This document shows, piece by piece, positions 5,727-14,658 of a stretch of DNA of 64,000 nt. The DNA comes from an uncultured Prevotellaceae bacterium (GTDB taxonomy: Bacteria > Bacteroidota > Bacteroidia > Bacteroidales > Bacteroidaceae), in NCBI GenBank assembly GCA_900316645.1, contig ONDP01000004.1:48726-112725 (forward strand), read 5' to 3'. The notes beneath the pieces were generated by a model. That model did not search any database. It saw only the letters and a list, made by a program, of their open reading frames with translations, and was not told the DNA's origin. The translations under genes were made by a program, and so were the position numbers. Numbering within the stretch: position 1 is the stretch's first letter; each line of letters begins with the position of its first letter.

Positions 5727-8270
5727 TTAATCCTGGTAATACACTTTCTTCACTCGGTTGCTGACACTGGTCATGACCTCGTAGGGGATGGTGTCGAGGA
5801 CATCGGAGAGGACGGTGATGGGCAGATGCTCGCCGAAGATTTCGACACTGTCGCCCTCCTTACAATCGATATCCGTCACGTCTATCATGGCGACATCCAT
5901 GCAGATATTTCCCACGTAAGGAGCTTTCTGTCCGTTCACCAGGCAATAGCACTTGCCACGTCCTAAATGGCGGTTCAGTCCGTCGGCATAACCGATAGGA
6001 ATGGCTGCAATAACACTGTCGCGGGTCAGAATGCCCTTACGGCTATAGCCTACCGTTTCCTCCTTTGGCACATGGCGCAACTGGAGTATGGTGGTCTTTA
6101 GTGTCGATACAGTATGCAGCATGCGGTTGTCACGTGGGTCAACACCATAGAGACCTAAGCCCAGTCTGCACATATCCATCTGTCGCTCAGGGAAATGCTC
6201 GATGGCGGCAGAGTTGTCCATGTGGCGCAGAATCTTATGTGAGAAGGCGGCTTGCAGTTTCTTGCTGCCTTTGTCGAATTTCTCAAACTGCATGGCTGAG
6301 AAATTGTCAAAGTCGTCGCTATCGGAACCTACGAAGTGTGAGAATACCGAACGGGGGATAATGGCATTCTGGTGTTTCAGACGGTCGATGACCTCGTCAA
6401 GGTCTTTCTCGGGATCGAAACCCAAACGGTGCATACCGGTGTCGAGTTTGATATGAACCGGCCACCCCGTGATGCCTTCTTTCTCGGCAGCACGTATCAG
6501 GGCATCCATCAGTCGGAAGTTATACACCTCCGGTTCCAGGTCGTAGTCGAACATGGTCTTGAAGGCCGTCATTTCCGGATTCATAATCATGATATTCTGT
6601 GTGATACCATTGCGGCGCAATGTCACACCCTCGTCAGCCACAGCGACAGCGAGATAATCGACACGATGGTCCTGTAGCGTCTTTGCCACCTCGACAGCAC
6701 CGGCTCCATAGGCATCAGCCTTCACCATGCAGACGAGTTTCGTCTCTGGCTTGAGGAACGAGCGGTAGAAGTTCAGGTTATCGACCACGGCATTCAGGTT
6801 GACTTCCAATATCGTCTCATGCACTTTCTGTTCCAGGAGCTCCGTGAGATGGTCGAAGCCAAACACACGGGCACCCTTCAGCAGGATAACCTCATCGTGC
6901 AGGCTACGGAAAGCATCGCTGGTCACAAATTGTTCCACACCAGGGAAAAATATTTTGTCGGCTATGTCGATTACATCACCATGCGTCTGGATAGACGTTC
7001 CTATACCTATCAGCCGGTCGATGCCTCGCTTCTTGCAAAGGTTGCTCACTTCGCGATAGAGTTCCGACTTATCCATTCCCATCTGCTGGATGTCACTCAG
7101 TATCAATGTGCGGCGACGTCCTTGGGTATCGGGGCGTCGATTCATGAAATCGAGGGCTATATCCAGAGAATTGACGTCGGAATTATACGAGTCGTTGATG
7201 AGTGTACACCCACGGCGTCCTTCTTTCACCTCCAGTCGCATGGCGACAGGCTCCAACTGAGCCATCCGTGCGTCAAGGTCGGCAGCACTGACACCCAGAT
7301 AAAGGGCGATAGCTGCACAGGCGAAGGAACACTCGATGGAAGCCTCATCAATGAAAGGCAGATGATACTCCCCACGAACCCCTTTGTAAATATAGGAAAT
7401 ACTTGATAAACTTGTCCCATCAGTATTACCAGTACCACTAGAGATACCTGCGATAAACAGCGGTGCCGACTGATTCTCGCGGCTCCACCCTATCTTCTCG
7501 CCCTGATAGCCCGAACGGCGGATGCAACGGCTGATGGTATCGTCGTCGCTGTTATAGGCAATCACCTTGGCACCATGAAACAGCTGTAACTTCTCCATGC
7601 ATTTCTCGTCCATCGAGCGGAAATTGCGCTGATGGGCACTGCCTAATGAGGTCAGCACGCCAATGGTGGGCTGTATGATATCATGCAATGACTGCATCTC
7701 CCCCGGTTCACTGATACCTGCCTCGAAAACGCCCACCTGCGTCTGCTCGTTCAGCAACCACACGGAGAGGGGTACACCAATCTGCGAGTTATAGCTGCGG
7801 GGCGAACGAGTCACCACCATCTGAGGAGCCAGTATCTGGTAAAGCCACTCCTTCACCATCGTCTTTCCGTTGGAACCGGTGATACCCACCACAGGGATAT
7901 CAAACTCGTCGCGATGACGCTCTGCGAGACGCTGCAATGCCTCCAGAGGTGAGGGGACAACGAGGAAATTAGCATCTTTGTACAAACCCTCTAAATTAGA
8001 GGGTTGGGGATCTGAAAAGGCCTTGTTCAAACCCCTTTCGTCCCCTAACTTAGGGGACATGGAAACCACGAAGTTACGAACTCCACGCCGATAGAGGTCT
8101 TCAATATAACGGTGTCCGTCGTTCCGCTGTGAACGGAGGGCGAAAAACAATGTCTCTTCGGGGAAACACAAAGAACGGCTGTCAGTCAGCAGCCAACCTA
8201 TTTTGGCATCGGTATGTCCGATGCGACGAGCGCCGATAAGCGTCGTAATTTTCTCAATCGTGTAAATCAT
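5727..8270 (-). CDS. Bifunctional MurF ligase / alanine racemase
   Basis: This 847-residue fusion joins two steps of D-alanine use in peptidoglycan synthesis. Residues 1 to about 460 are MurF, which adds D-Ala-D-Ala to UDP-MurNAc-tripeptide; the ATP loop GITGSNGKT lies near residue 130. The remainder is a PLP-dependent alanine racemase with the lysine motif VKADAYGAGA near 515 and NICMDVAMID near its end. The fusion is standard in Bacteroidetes. Residues about 71-98 of the MurF N-domain are encoded by a palindromic repeat (CCCCTAACTTAGGGG and CCCTCTAAATTAGAGGG) and look like an in-frame insertion. The gene overlaps the GSCFA gene by 4 bp and is last in an operon with yfhO. Confidence 0.95.
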   Translation of the reverse strand: MIYTIEKITTLIGARRIGHTDAKIGWLLTDSRSLCFPEETLFFALRSQRNDGHRYIEDLYRRGVRNFVVSMSPKLGDERGLNKAFSDPQPSNLEGLYKDANFLVVPSPLEALQRLAERHRDEFDIPVVGITGSNGKTMVKEWLYQILAPQMVVTRSPRSYNSQIGVPLSVWLLNEQTQVGVFEAGISEPGEMQSLHDIIQPTIGVLTSLGSAHQRNFRSMDEKCMEKLQLFHGAKVIAYNSDDDTISRCIRRSGYQGEKIGWSRENQSAPLFIAGISSGTGNTDGTSLSSISYIYKGVRGEYHLPFIDEASIECSFACAAIALYLGVSAADLDARMAQLEPVAMRLEVKEGRRGCTLINDSYNSDVNSLDIALDFMNRRPDTQGRRRTLILSDIQQMGMDKSELYREVSNLCKKRGIDRLIGIGTSIQTHGDVIDIADKIFFPGVEQFVTSDAFRSLHDEVILLKGARVFGFDHLTELLEQKVHETILEVNLNAVVDNLNFYRSFLKPETKLVCMVKADAYGAGAVEVAKTLQDHRVDYLAVAVADEGVTLRRNGITQNIMIMNPEMTAFKTMFDYDLEPEVYNFRLMDALIRAAEKEGITGWPVHIKLDTGMHRLGFDPEKDLDEVIDRLKHQNAIIPRSVFSHFVGSDSDDFDNFSAMQFEKFDKGSKKLQAAFSHKILRHMDNSAAIEHFPERQMDMCRLGLGLYGVDPRDNRMLHTVSTLKTTILQLRHVPKEETVGYSRKGILTRDSVIAAIPIGYADGLNRHLGRGKCYCLVNGQKAPYVGNICMDVAMIDVTDIDCKEGDSVEIFGEHLPITVLSDVLDTIPYEVMTSVSNRVKKVYYQD

Positions 8271-9067
8271 AGTGCGAAAGTAGTGTATTTTTTCCGTAAT
8301 TCAGATAATTTTAACATAGTTTTATCCATGAAGTCCTTATATTCAGGCGACTCAGGGTTGAAGGGCTTGTGTGACAAAGCCTGCTTGATAGGGTGCCACT
8401 CTGCCAAAAAAGTCTTTGCCTCAGCTGAGAAACAGCTATTCACCAATCGTTCCCAGATATAGCTGACGGCCTGTTCAGAGGGGTGCAGCATATCGGCAGC
8501 ATAGAAGCGATAGTCACGCAATTCGTCCATCAGAATTTCGTAGGAGGGGAAGTAATAGATGTTTGAAGGCTGATGCAAGAGGGCTGAGACGGCTAATAGA
8601 AGAGTGGCCTTCGACAGCTGGCTCTCATGGTAGCCGTATTTCCGATAACGGATGGGGCTGACAGTGAGCACCACCTGTACATCCTCACGACGTTTCCTCA
8701 ACACATCAACGGCTTGACGCAGATAGCCGGCACACTGTTCGACGGTGAGTTCCTCTTCCTGAAACAGGGCGGCAGGACGCTTCTCGCAGTTATCCACTAT
8801 CTCGTCCGTCGCCTTCAACCGATAGACATGATTCGTACCAAGCGTGATGAAGACAACACGCGGGCAACCCTCGTAACGTTCGATAGTATGCAGCACACTG
8901 GCAGGATTATACATCGTGCCGAAGGGATTGACGGTGACAGGGAATCCCTCGTCGCGAAACCGCTGTCCGATAGCATCGGCAAAACAAGAACCCACGAAGA
9001 GCAACTCCTCGCAGGGTCTTATTTCCAATCCCATCACAGGGATATCCACTATCGTCCTAAACTCCAC
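8267..9067 (-). CDS. GSCFA-domain protein
   Basis: The 266-residue protein shows the name-giving motif as VGSCFADAIGQRF near residue 25, followed by NPFGTMYNPASV, which marks the GSCFA family of Bacteroidetes. The family is related to SGNH hydrolases; the exact substrate is unknown. The later DMLHPSEQAVSYIWE carries the D-x2-H pair of SGNH enzymes. It sits between yfhO (5-bp gap) and murF-alr (4-bp overlap), so it is cotranscribed with genes of the cell envelope. Confidence 0.9.
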   Translation of the reverse strand: MEFRTIVDIPVMGLEIRPCEELLFVGSCFADAIGQRFRDEGFPVTVNPFGTMYNPASVLHTIERYEGCPRVVFITLGTNHVYRLKATDEIVDNCEKRPAALFQEEELTVEQCAGYLRQAVDVLRKRREDVQVVLTVSPIRYRKYGYHESQLSKATLLLAVSALLHQPSNIYYFPSYEILMDELRDYRFYAADMLHPSEQAVSYIWERLVNSCFSAEAKTFLAEWHPIKQALSHKPFNPESPEYKDFMDKTMLKLSELRKKYTTFAL

Positions 9068-9072
9068 CTTAT

Positions 9073-11595
9073 TTACTTTTTAGTTCTTGCCGCTCTCACT
9101 TCCCGTGCCACAATTGCCACTATCAGCAACAGCAGGATAACCAGTGCTATATAGGCAATAGTCTCCGTACGGGTAATCGTCTTGGGGAAGAAACTCAGCA
9201 CGATTTCGTGCTTACCGGGTTTCACCTGAAGGGCACGCAATACGTAGTCAACACGTCCGAGTTCCTGCTCTACACCGTCAACCGTAGCAGTCCATCCAGG
9301 ATAGTATATCTCAGAGAATACAATGACGCCACCCTTGCTTGATTCCACCTCGTAGGACACTTGGTTGGGTTCGTAGCTCTTGATACGCACCACGCTTAGG
9401 GTATCCTGCAGGATGCTCTCGCCCAACTGTTCTTTAAACTTCTTGTCTGCCACAGCCTCATGGCGCAGATTGATCTGTCCAATCCTGTCCAGCTCCTGGT
9501 TGGCATTATCGACGTAGGTCACCTTATCCACCAGCCAAGCGTTACCATACGTGTAAGGATTCTCGACAGGCACCGTCTGACCGCCTTGCAGCGGCAGGAT
9601 GAAGTATTTGGTGTTGAGCATGTTCAGTACCGGACATACGGAGTCGCCCTTCACCAGCGTCATGTCGCCCTGGGCCTCAGCAATGGCACTGAACGTACGT
9701 TCCATCTCCTTCGAGATATAGGCATTGATGAGTTCCTGATAACGGCGTAACTTAGCAGCATGATAGCCACCAATGCTCTTCAGGTAGAAACTGGTCTCGT
9801 TCTCGTTAAACGTATTCGTTGCCAGATTCAGCACTCGGAAGTCGAGTGTCTTGTCCTGAAGGATATGGTCGATAGCAGTAGATTTCTGAACAGGCTCCTC
9901 CCTGACGGACTTTGGCACAAACATACTATCGTTCAGATAGCGTTTGTTGATTTGCCACATATCCACCAGACAAAGCACGGTCAGCAGACCAACCATCAGT
10001 TCAGCACGCATCTTATTGTATCTGTACAGCAACAGGCATACCGTGCCAATCGTGATAATCCAGAACGAACGCCAGCAGTCGGCTGTAAACATAGCCACTC
10101 GCATCTCCGTCAGGTTCTGCAACAGCGGTGTCAGCTGTTCGGCAGGTATCTGACTCATGGCCTGCATCTCGCTTTGACTGATAAAGCTGGAGAAGAACAG
10201 CTTCGGCATCAGAGCGAAAAGCAAGGCAATGCCGCCCGTCAATCCAAAGGCGATAAGAACATACTTCAATTTCTTTCTCATCACCTCTGGCTCATCGACA
10301 ATCTTTTTCAGTGCCAGCATAGCCAACAGGGGGATGGTAAACTCGGCTATCACAAGGATAGAGGCCACCGTGCGGAACTTGGCATACATCGGCACATAAT
10401 CGAGGAAGAGGTCGGTAAACGGCATGAAGTTACGGCCCCATGACAACAGGATGGAGAGAATGGTCACAGCCAACAAAGCCCACTTCAGCGGTCCCTTTAC
10501 GATGAACAGTCCCAGTACGAAGAGCATCAGCACGAAGGCACCCACATAGACGGGACCTGCCGTCATGGGTTGGTCACCCCAGTACTGTCCTATCTGCTCG
10601 TAGATACCGATATAGTCGTTGTTGGCATGCTCCATCGCCGTCTTGTTTTGGACAAGGGGAACCGATGCTCCGCCCTTGGTATTGGGCACCAGCAGCGTCC
10701 ATGTCTCGTCGAGACCATAGCTCCATTGCGTGATATAATCGCGATCCAGTCCACTCGATGTCTGATTGGAGGCATTCTCCTTCACCAGTTCACTCTTACC
10801 ACGCATCGACTCCTTACCATATTCCCACGTATGATACAGGTTCGACATATTGATACAGATACCGATGGTAGCACCGACTAAACAAACACCCAATGCCTTC
10901 ATCACATGGTGAAGGCCCTTTTTCCCTTCGCCTAAAGGAGAGGGGCCGGGGGTGAGGCATTCCCACACAAATGCTATCACCATCGCTAAAATAATAAAGA
11001 GGTAGTAATACGTCATCTGGACGTGGTTGGCCAACACCTCCAATGCTGAGAACAGCGCTGTCACTATCAAGCCCAATGTGTACTTACCCCTGAAGGCAAG
11101 CACCACACCCGCTATCATCGGAGGCAGATAAGCCAAGGCTATCACCTTCCATATATGACCGGCAGCAATGATAATGAAGAAATAGCTACTGAATGCCCAT
11201 ACCACAGCACCCAGCGTGGCCAGATACCAACGGAAATCAAACGCGCGCAACAGGATATAGAAGCCCAACAGATAGGCAAACACATACCACACATTCTCAG
11301 GCAACCACAGATGATAAGCCTTCTCCACCTTCGCCAGCGTATCAGTACTGTCATAAGACGGCGCCGTCTGATAGGTAGGCATACCGCCAAACACGGCATT
11401 GGTCCAACGCGTACGCTCTCCCGTACGCTGAAGGTATTCCGAAGCCTCCTGTCCTGCCCCACGTCCAGCTGAGGAGTCGTGCCTATAGAGGATGCGTCCC
11501 TCGATATCGGCAGGGAAGAAATATGCAAATGAAATAACGGCAAATAATACCACTGCCACAATGTCTGGCAGCCAAAGTTTCAGATTCTTCATCAT
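9073..11595 (-). CDS. YfhO-family polytopic membrane protein
   Basis: This 840-residue protein has many hydrophobic helices in the first 560 residues, a soluble region and a final helix near 815-832. The pattern fits the YfhO family, membrane proteins related to lipid-linked sugar transferases; the precise reaction is not known here. Residues about 212-227 (CLTPGPSPLGEGKKG) are encoded by a dispersed intergenic repeat type and lie in a loop between helices, so they look like an in-frame insertion. The gene is first in an operon with GSCFA and murF-alr and starts next to a symmetrical divergent promoter. Confidence 0.88.
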   Translation of the reverse strand: MMKNLKLWLPDIVAVVLFAVISFAYFFPADIEGRILYRHDSSAGRGAGQEASEYLQRTGERTRWTNAVFGGMPTYQTAPSYDSTDTLAKVEKAYHLWLPENVWYVFAYLLGFYILLRAFDFRWYLATLGAVVWAFSSYFFIIIAAGHIWKVIALAYLPPMIAGVVLAFRGKYTLGLIVTALFSALEVLANHVQMTYYYLFIILAMVIAFVWECLTPGPSPLGEGKKGLHHVMKALGVCLVGATIGICINMSNLYHTWEYGKESMRGKSELVKENASNQTSSGLDRDYITQWSYGLDETWTLLVPNTKGGASVPLVQNKTAMEHANNDYIGIYEQIGQYWGDQPMTAGPVYVGAFVLMLFVLGLFIVKGPLKWALLAVTILSILLSWGRNFMPFTDLFLDYVPMYAKFRTVASILVIAEFTIPLLAMLALKKIVDEPEVMRKKLKYVLIAFGLTGGIALLFALMPKLFFSSFISQSEMQAMSQIPAEQLTPLLQNLTEMRVAMFTADCWRSFWIITIGTVCLLLYRYNKMRAELMVGLLTVLCLVDMWQINKRYLNDSMFVPKSVREEPVQKSTAIDHILQDKTLDFRVLNLATNTFNENETSFYLKSIGGYHAAKLRRYQELINAYISKEMERTFSAIAEAQGDMTLVKGDSVCPVLNMLNTKYFILPLQGGQTVPVENPYTYGNAWLVDKVTYVDNANQELDRIGQINLRHEAVADKKFKEQLGESILQDTLSVVRIKSYEPNQVSYEVESSKGGVIVFSEIYYPGWTATVDGVEQELGRVDYVLRALQVKPGKHEIVLSFFPKTITRTETIAYIALVILLLLIVAIVAREVRAARTKK

Positions 11596-11610
11596 AATTT
11601 CTTTATTTTG

Positions 11611-11647
11611 GGTGCAAAGTTACGATTTTTATTCGTAATTTTGCACC
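11611..11647. promoter_or_regulatory. Divergent promoter dyad, yfhO operon and mtnN
   Basis: A 15-bp arm (11611-11625) faces its inverted copy (11633-11647) with 14 of 15 matches. Each arm holds a -7 box: TAACTTTG reading left for yfhO (11622-11615) and TAATTTTG reading right for mtnN (11636-11643). The RNA polymerase footprints must overlap. Confidence 0.7.
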
Positions 11648-11666
11648 ATTAATAATAAAAACAACA

Positions 11667-12311
11667 ATGAAGATAGGAATTATCGTAGCAATGGACAAAG
11701 AGTTGCGCCAGTTACAGCAACTCTTCTGTAACGAGAATGTACGCGTAGAGAAGTGTGGCATCGGCAAGGTGAACGCTGCCCTTGGTGCCCAACGGATGAT
11801 TAACGAGTTCCACCCTGACGTCATCATCTCCAGTGGATGCGCCGGTGGTAATGGCGACGATATCAACATACAGGATGTCATTGTGAGCAGAGAAGTGACC
11901 TACCACGATGTCTATTGTGGACGAGCCATTGACGACACCACCGTCTATGGACAAGTACAGGGATTGCCAGCCCGCTATGCGGCAGATCCGCACCTATTGG
12001 AAAAGGCAAAGGCACTGAACATAGAAGGCATCAAAATTCACGACGGTCTCATCGTCACCGGCGACTGGTTTGTGGACTCTAAAGAGAAGATGCGCAGTAT
12101 CATTGAGAAGTTCCCTGAGGCAAAAGCCGTAGATATGGAGTCGTGTGCCATTGCCCAGACTTGCTACATCAACAAGGTGCCTTTCATCTCCTTCCGCGTC
12201 ATCAGCGACATACCTCTTCGTGACACGGATGCCTCTCAGTATCATGATTTCTGGAATACCATTGCAGAACATTCGTTCCAGATTACCAAATCCTTTGTTG
12301 AATCTTTGTAA
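11667..12311 (+). CDS. mtnN: 5'-methylthioadenosine/S-adenosylhomocysteine nucleosidase
   Basis: The enzyme removes adenine from methylthioadenosine and S-adenosylhomocysteine, clearing by-products of SAM-dependent reactions in the cytoplasm. The 214-residue length is slightly short of the usual 230. The start MKIGIIVAMDKEL, the nucleotide motif SSGCAGG, the block VDMESCAIAQ (near 153-162) with the substrate-binding Met-Glu, and SDIPLRDTD with the catalytic Asp are all present. The gene stands alone, with a promoter in the divergent dyad and a bidirectional terminator behind it. Confidence 0.92.
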   Translation: MKIGIIVAMDKELRQLQQLFCNENVRVEKCGIGKVNAALGAQRMINEFHPDVIISSGCAGGNGDDINIQDVIVSREVTYHDVYCGRAIDDTTVYGQVQGLPARYAADPHLLEKAKALNIEGIKIHDGLIVTGDWFVDSKEKMRSIIEKFPEAKAVDMESCAIAQTCYINKVPFISFRVISDIPLRDTDASQYHDFWNTIAEHSFQITKSFVESL

Positions 12312-12322
12312 GGAGAAAAGAA

Positions 12323-12354
12323 AAAACCGAAGGCGTTCGTTCGTCTTCGGTTTT
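12323..12354. terminator. Bidirectional terminator between mtnN and typA
   Basis: AAAACCGAAG and CTTCGGTTTT form a 10-bp stem with T-rich sequence on both sides, between two convergent genes. Confidence 0.85.
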
Positions 12355-12362
12355 CTCTTTAT

Positions 12363-14165
12363 TTATTGTTTGTTTGCCTTCTTGCGCTGATCGTGGTCGA
12401 GGATGATTTTGCGCATACGCATCGACTTAGGAGTTACTTCTACCAACTCGTCTTCCTTGATGTATTCAAGGCATTCCTCAAGCGACATGACGGTCTTAGG
12501 AATGATGCGAGCCTTATCGTCGGTACCGCTGGCACGAACGTTGGTGAGCTGCTTGGCCTTGCAGACATTGACGACAAGGTCGTTGTCGTGAACATGTTCG
12601 CCGACCACCTGGCCCATATAGACATCCTCACCCGGGTCAATAAAGAACTTACCACGGTCTTGCAGCTTATCGATGGCATAGGCAAAGGCATTGCCCGTCT
12701 CAAGGGCTATCATAGAACCGTTGACACGACGCTCGATATCACCCTTATAGGGCTGATACTCCTTGAAGCGGTGGGCCATGATGGCTTCGCCCTGAGAAGC
12801 GGTAAGCACGTTGGTACGCAGTCCGATGATACCGCGCGAGGGAATATTGAACTCGATATTGGTACGCTCTCCCTGTGACTCCATAGAGGTCATCTCGCCT
12901 TTACGACGTGTCACCATATCAATCATCTTGGAAGAGAATTCCTCGGGGACATTAATGGTGAGTTCCTCGATAGGTTCGCACTTCACACCGTCAATCTCTT
13001 TGTAGATAACCTGTGGCTGTCCAACCTGCAGTTCGTAGCCTTCACGACGCATGGTCTCGATGAGCACGCTGAGATGAAGCACGCCACGACCAGAGACTAT
13101 CCATCGATCGGTGGAGTCCTCGAAGGGTTCTACACGCAGGGCAAGGTTTTTCTCCAGTTCCTTTTCCAGACGGTCGTTGATGTGACGGCTGGTAACGAAC
13201 TTACCTTCCTTGCCGAAGAAGGGCGAATCGTTGATGGTGAAGAGCATCGACATGGTGGGTTCGTCAATAGCGATAGGCGGCAGGGGCTCTGGATGTTCGA
13301 AATCGCAGAGCGTATCGCCAATCTCGAATTTCTCCAAACCGATAACAGCACAGATGTCACCGCAGTCCACACTGTCGGTACGCACATGGCCCATACCGTC
13401 GAATGTATGCAGTTCCTTGATGCGGGTCTTCTCGGTAGTACCATCGCGATGGGCTATAGTGACCTGCTGACCATCCTTCAGTGAACCGCGATGCACACGG
13501 CCTACGGCAATACGTCCGGTATAGCTGGAGTAGTCGAGCGAGGTGATTAGCATCTGAGGCGTTCCCTCTATCTGCTGTGGAGCAGGGATGACTTCGACAA
13601 TCTTATCCAAGAGGTAGGTAATATCGTCTGTAGGCTTATTATAATCCTCGCCCATCCATCCGTTCTTGGCAGAGCCATAGACTACGGGGAAATCGAGTTG
13701 TTCCTCTGTGGCATCGAGTGCAAACATGAGGTCGAACACCATTTCATAGACCTCCTCTGGACGGCAGTTGGGCTTGTCAACCTTATTGACCACAACGATA
13801 GGTTTGAGTCCTATCTGTAGGGCTTTCTGGAGTACAAAACGTGTTTGGGGCATAGGACCCTCAAAGGCATCGACGAGCAACAGACAGCCGTCAGCCATAT
13901 TGAGCACACGCTCCACCTCGCCTCCGAAATCAGAGTGTCCCGGGGTATCGATGATATTGATCTTTGTACCTTTCCAATTAATACTTACATTCTTTGAAAG
14001 AATCGTGATGCCTCTTTCGCGCTCAAGGTCGTTAGCATCCAGCACCTGGCTCGACAGGTTCTGTCCCTCACGGAACAGGTTGCCTGCAAGCATCATCTTG
14101 TCCACGAGTGTTGTCTTTCCGTGGTCTACGTGAGCGATAATCGCAATGTTACGGATATCCTGCAT
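12363..14165 (-). CDS. typA: Translational GTPase TypA/BipA
   Basis: The 600-residue length is normal for TypA, a ribosome-associated GTPase that assists 50S assembly and growth under stress. The G motifs are AHVDHGKTT (G1), RGITI (G2), DTPGHSDF (G3) and NKVD (G4), followed by EF-G-like domains and the TypA-specific C-terminus (SGTDDKARIIPKTVMSLEE). It is transcribed alone from a promoter facing rpsO and ends at the shared terminator with mtnN. Confidence 0.96.
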   Translation of the reverse strand: MQDIRNIAIIAHVDHGKTTLVDKMMLAGNLFREGQNLSSQVLDANDLERERGITILSKNVSINWKGTKINIIDTPGHSDFGGEVERVLNMADGCLLLVDAFEGPMPQTRFVLQKALQIGLKPIVVVNKVDKPNCRPEEVYEMVFDLMFALDATEEQLDFPVVYGSAKNGWMGEDYNKPTDDITYLLDKIVEVIPAPQQIEGTPQMLITSLDYSSYTGRIAVGRVHRGSLKDGQQVTIAHRDGTTEKTRIKELHTFDGMGHVRTDSVDCGDICAVIGLEKFEIGDTLCDFEHPEPLPPIAIDEPTMSMLFTINDSPFFGKEGKFVTSRHINDRLEKELEKNLALRVEPFEDSTDRWIVSGRGVLHLSVLIETMRREGYELQVGQPQVIYKEIDGVKCEPIEELTINVPEEFSSKMIDMVTRRKGEMTSMESQGERTNIEFNIPSRGIIGLRTNVLTASQGEAIMAHRFKEYQPYKGDIERRVNGSMIALETGNAFAYAIDKLQDRGKFFIDPGEDVYMGQVVGEHVHDNDLVVNVCKAKQLTNVRASGTDDKARIIPKTVMSLEECLEYIKEDELVEVTPKSMRMRKIILDHDQRKKANKQ

Positions 14166-14188
14166 TTTCTTTTCCTTATATTGAATTT

Positions 14189-14257
14189 GGGTGCAAAGGT
14201 ACTACTTTTTTCTGAGAAAAGTTTGTTATTTCGAAAAAATGTAGTAATTTTGCACCC
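14189..14257. promoter_or_regulatory. Divergent promoter pair, typA and rpsO
   Basis: A 17-bp arm at 14189-14205 and its inverted copy at 14241-14257 match at 15 of 17 positions. TACCTTTG (14201-14194, minus) serves typA, and TAATTTTG (14245-14252, plus) serves rpsO. The rpsO leader that follows is about 85 nt, long enough to hold a regulatory structure for S15, although no clear stem was found. Confidence 0.7.
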
Positions 14258-14340
14258 GCATTTGACGATGTGACCCGTCTGTGATGAGGGCGGCAGGCAT
14301 CAGAAGGATGTATTTATTAACAATTTAATTCATCAAAATT

Positions 14341-14610
14341 ATGTATTTAGATCAAGCAAAAAAGAAGGAGATCTTTGAGAAGTATGGTAAGACTGGTGTC
14401 GACACCGGTTCAGTAGAGAGCCAGGTAGCTCTGTTCACTTATCGCATCAGCCACCTGACTGAGCACCTGAAGAAGAACCACAAGGACTTCGGAACTGCCC
14501 GTTCACTGACCATGCTGGTAGGTAAACGCCGTAAACTGCTGAAGTATCTCTACAACAAAGACATCAATCGCTATCGTGAGCTGATTAAGTCACTCGGACT
14601 GCGTAAGTAA
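14341..14610 (+). CDS. rpsO: 30S ribosomal protein S15
   Basis: The 89-residue length and the sequence (KTGVDTGSVESQVALFTYRI, then LVGKRRKLLKYL) are diagnostic of S15, which binds 16S rRNA in the central domain and orders 30S assembly. It is a single-gene unit with a promoter at 14245 and an excellent terminator directly behind it. Confidence 0.98.
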   Translation: MYLDQAKKKEIFEKYGKTGVDTGSVESQVALFTYRISHLTEHLKKNHKDFGTARSLTMLVGKRRKLLKYLYNKDINRYRELIKSLGLRK

Positions 14611-14622
14611 GAAAAAAATAAG

Positions 14623-14646
14623 AAGCCTCGCAAATTTGCGAGGCTT
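14623..14646 (+). terminator. rpsO terminator
   Basis: AAGCCTCGCAAA and its exact inverted copy form a 12-bp stem followed by T6. It also lies 13 nt past the end of the convergent GH28 gene. Confidence 0.9.
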
Positions 14647-14658
14647 TTTTATTGGCTT

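Noticed and set aside
11142-11561. Minus-strand alternative frame inside yfhO
   Set aside because: It overlaps the YfhO membrane segments in another frame; composition is typical of a shadow frame rich in Ser, Arg and Cys.
14258-14340. S15-binding regulatory fold in the rpsO leader
   Set aside because: The leader is long enough, but I found no convincing pseudoknot or stem by eye.
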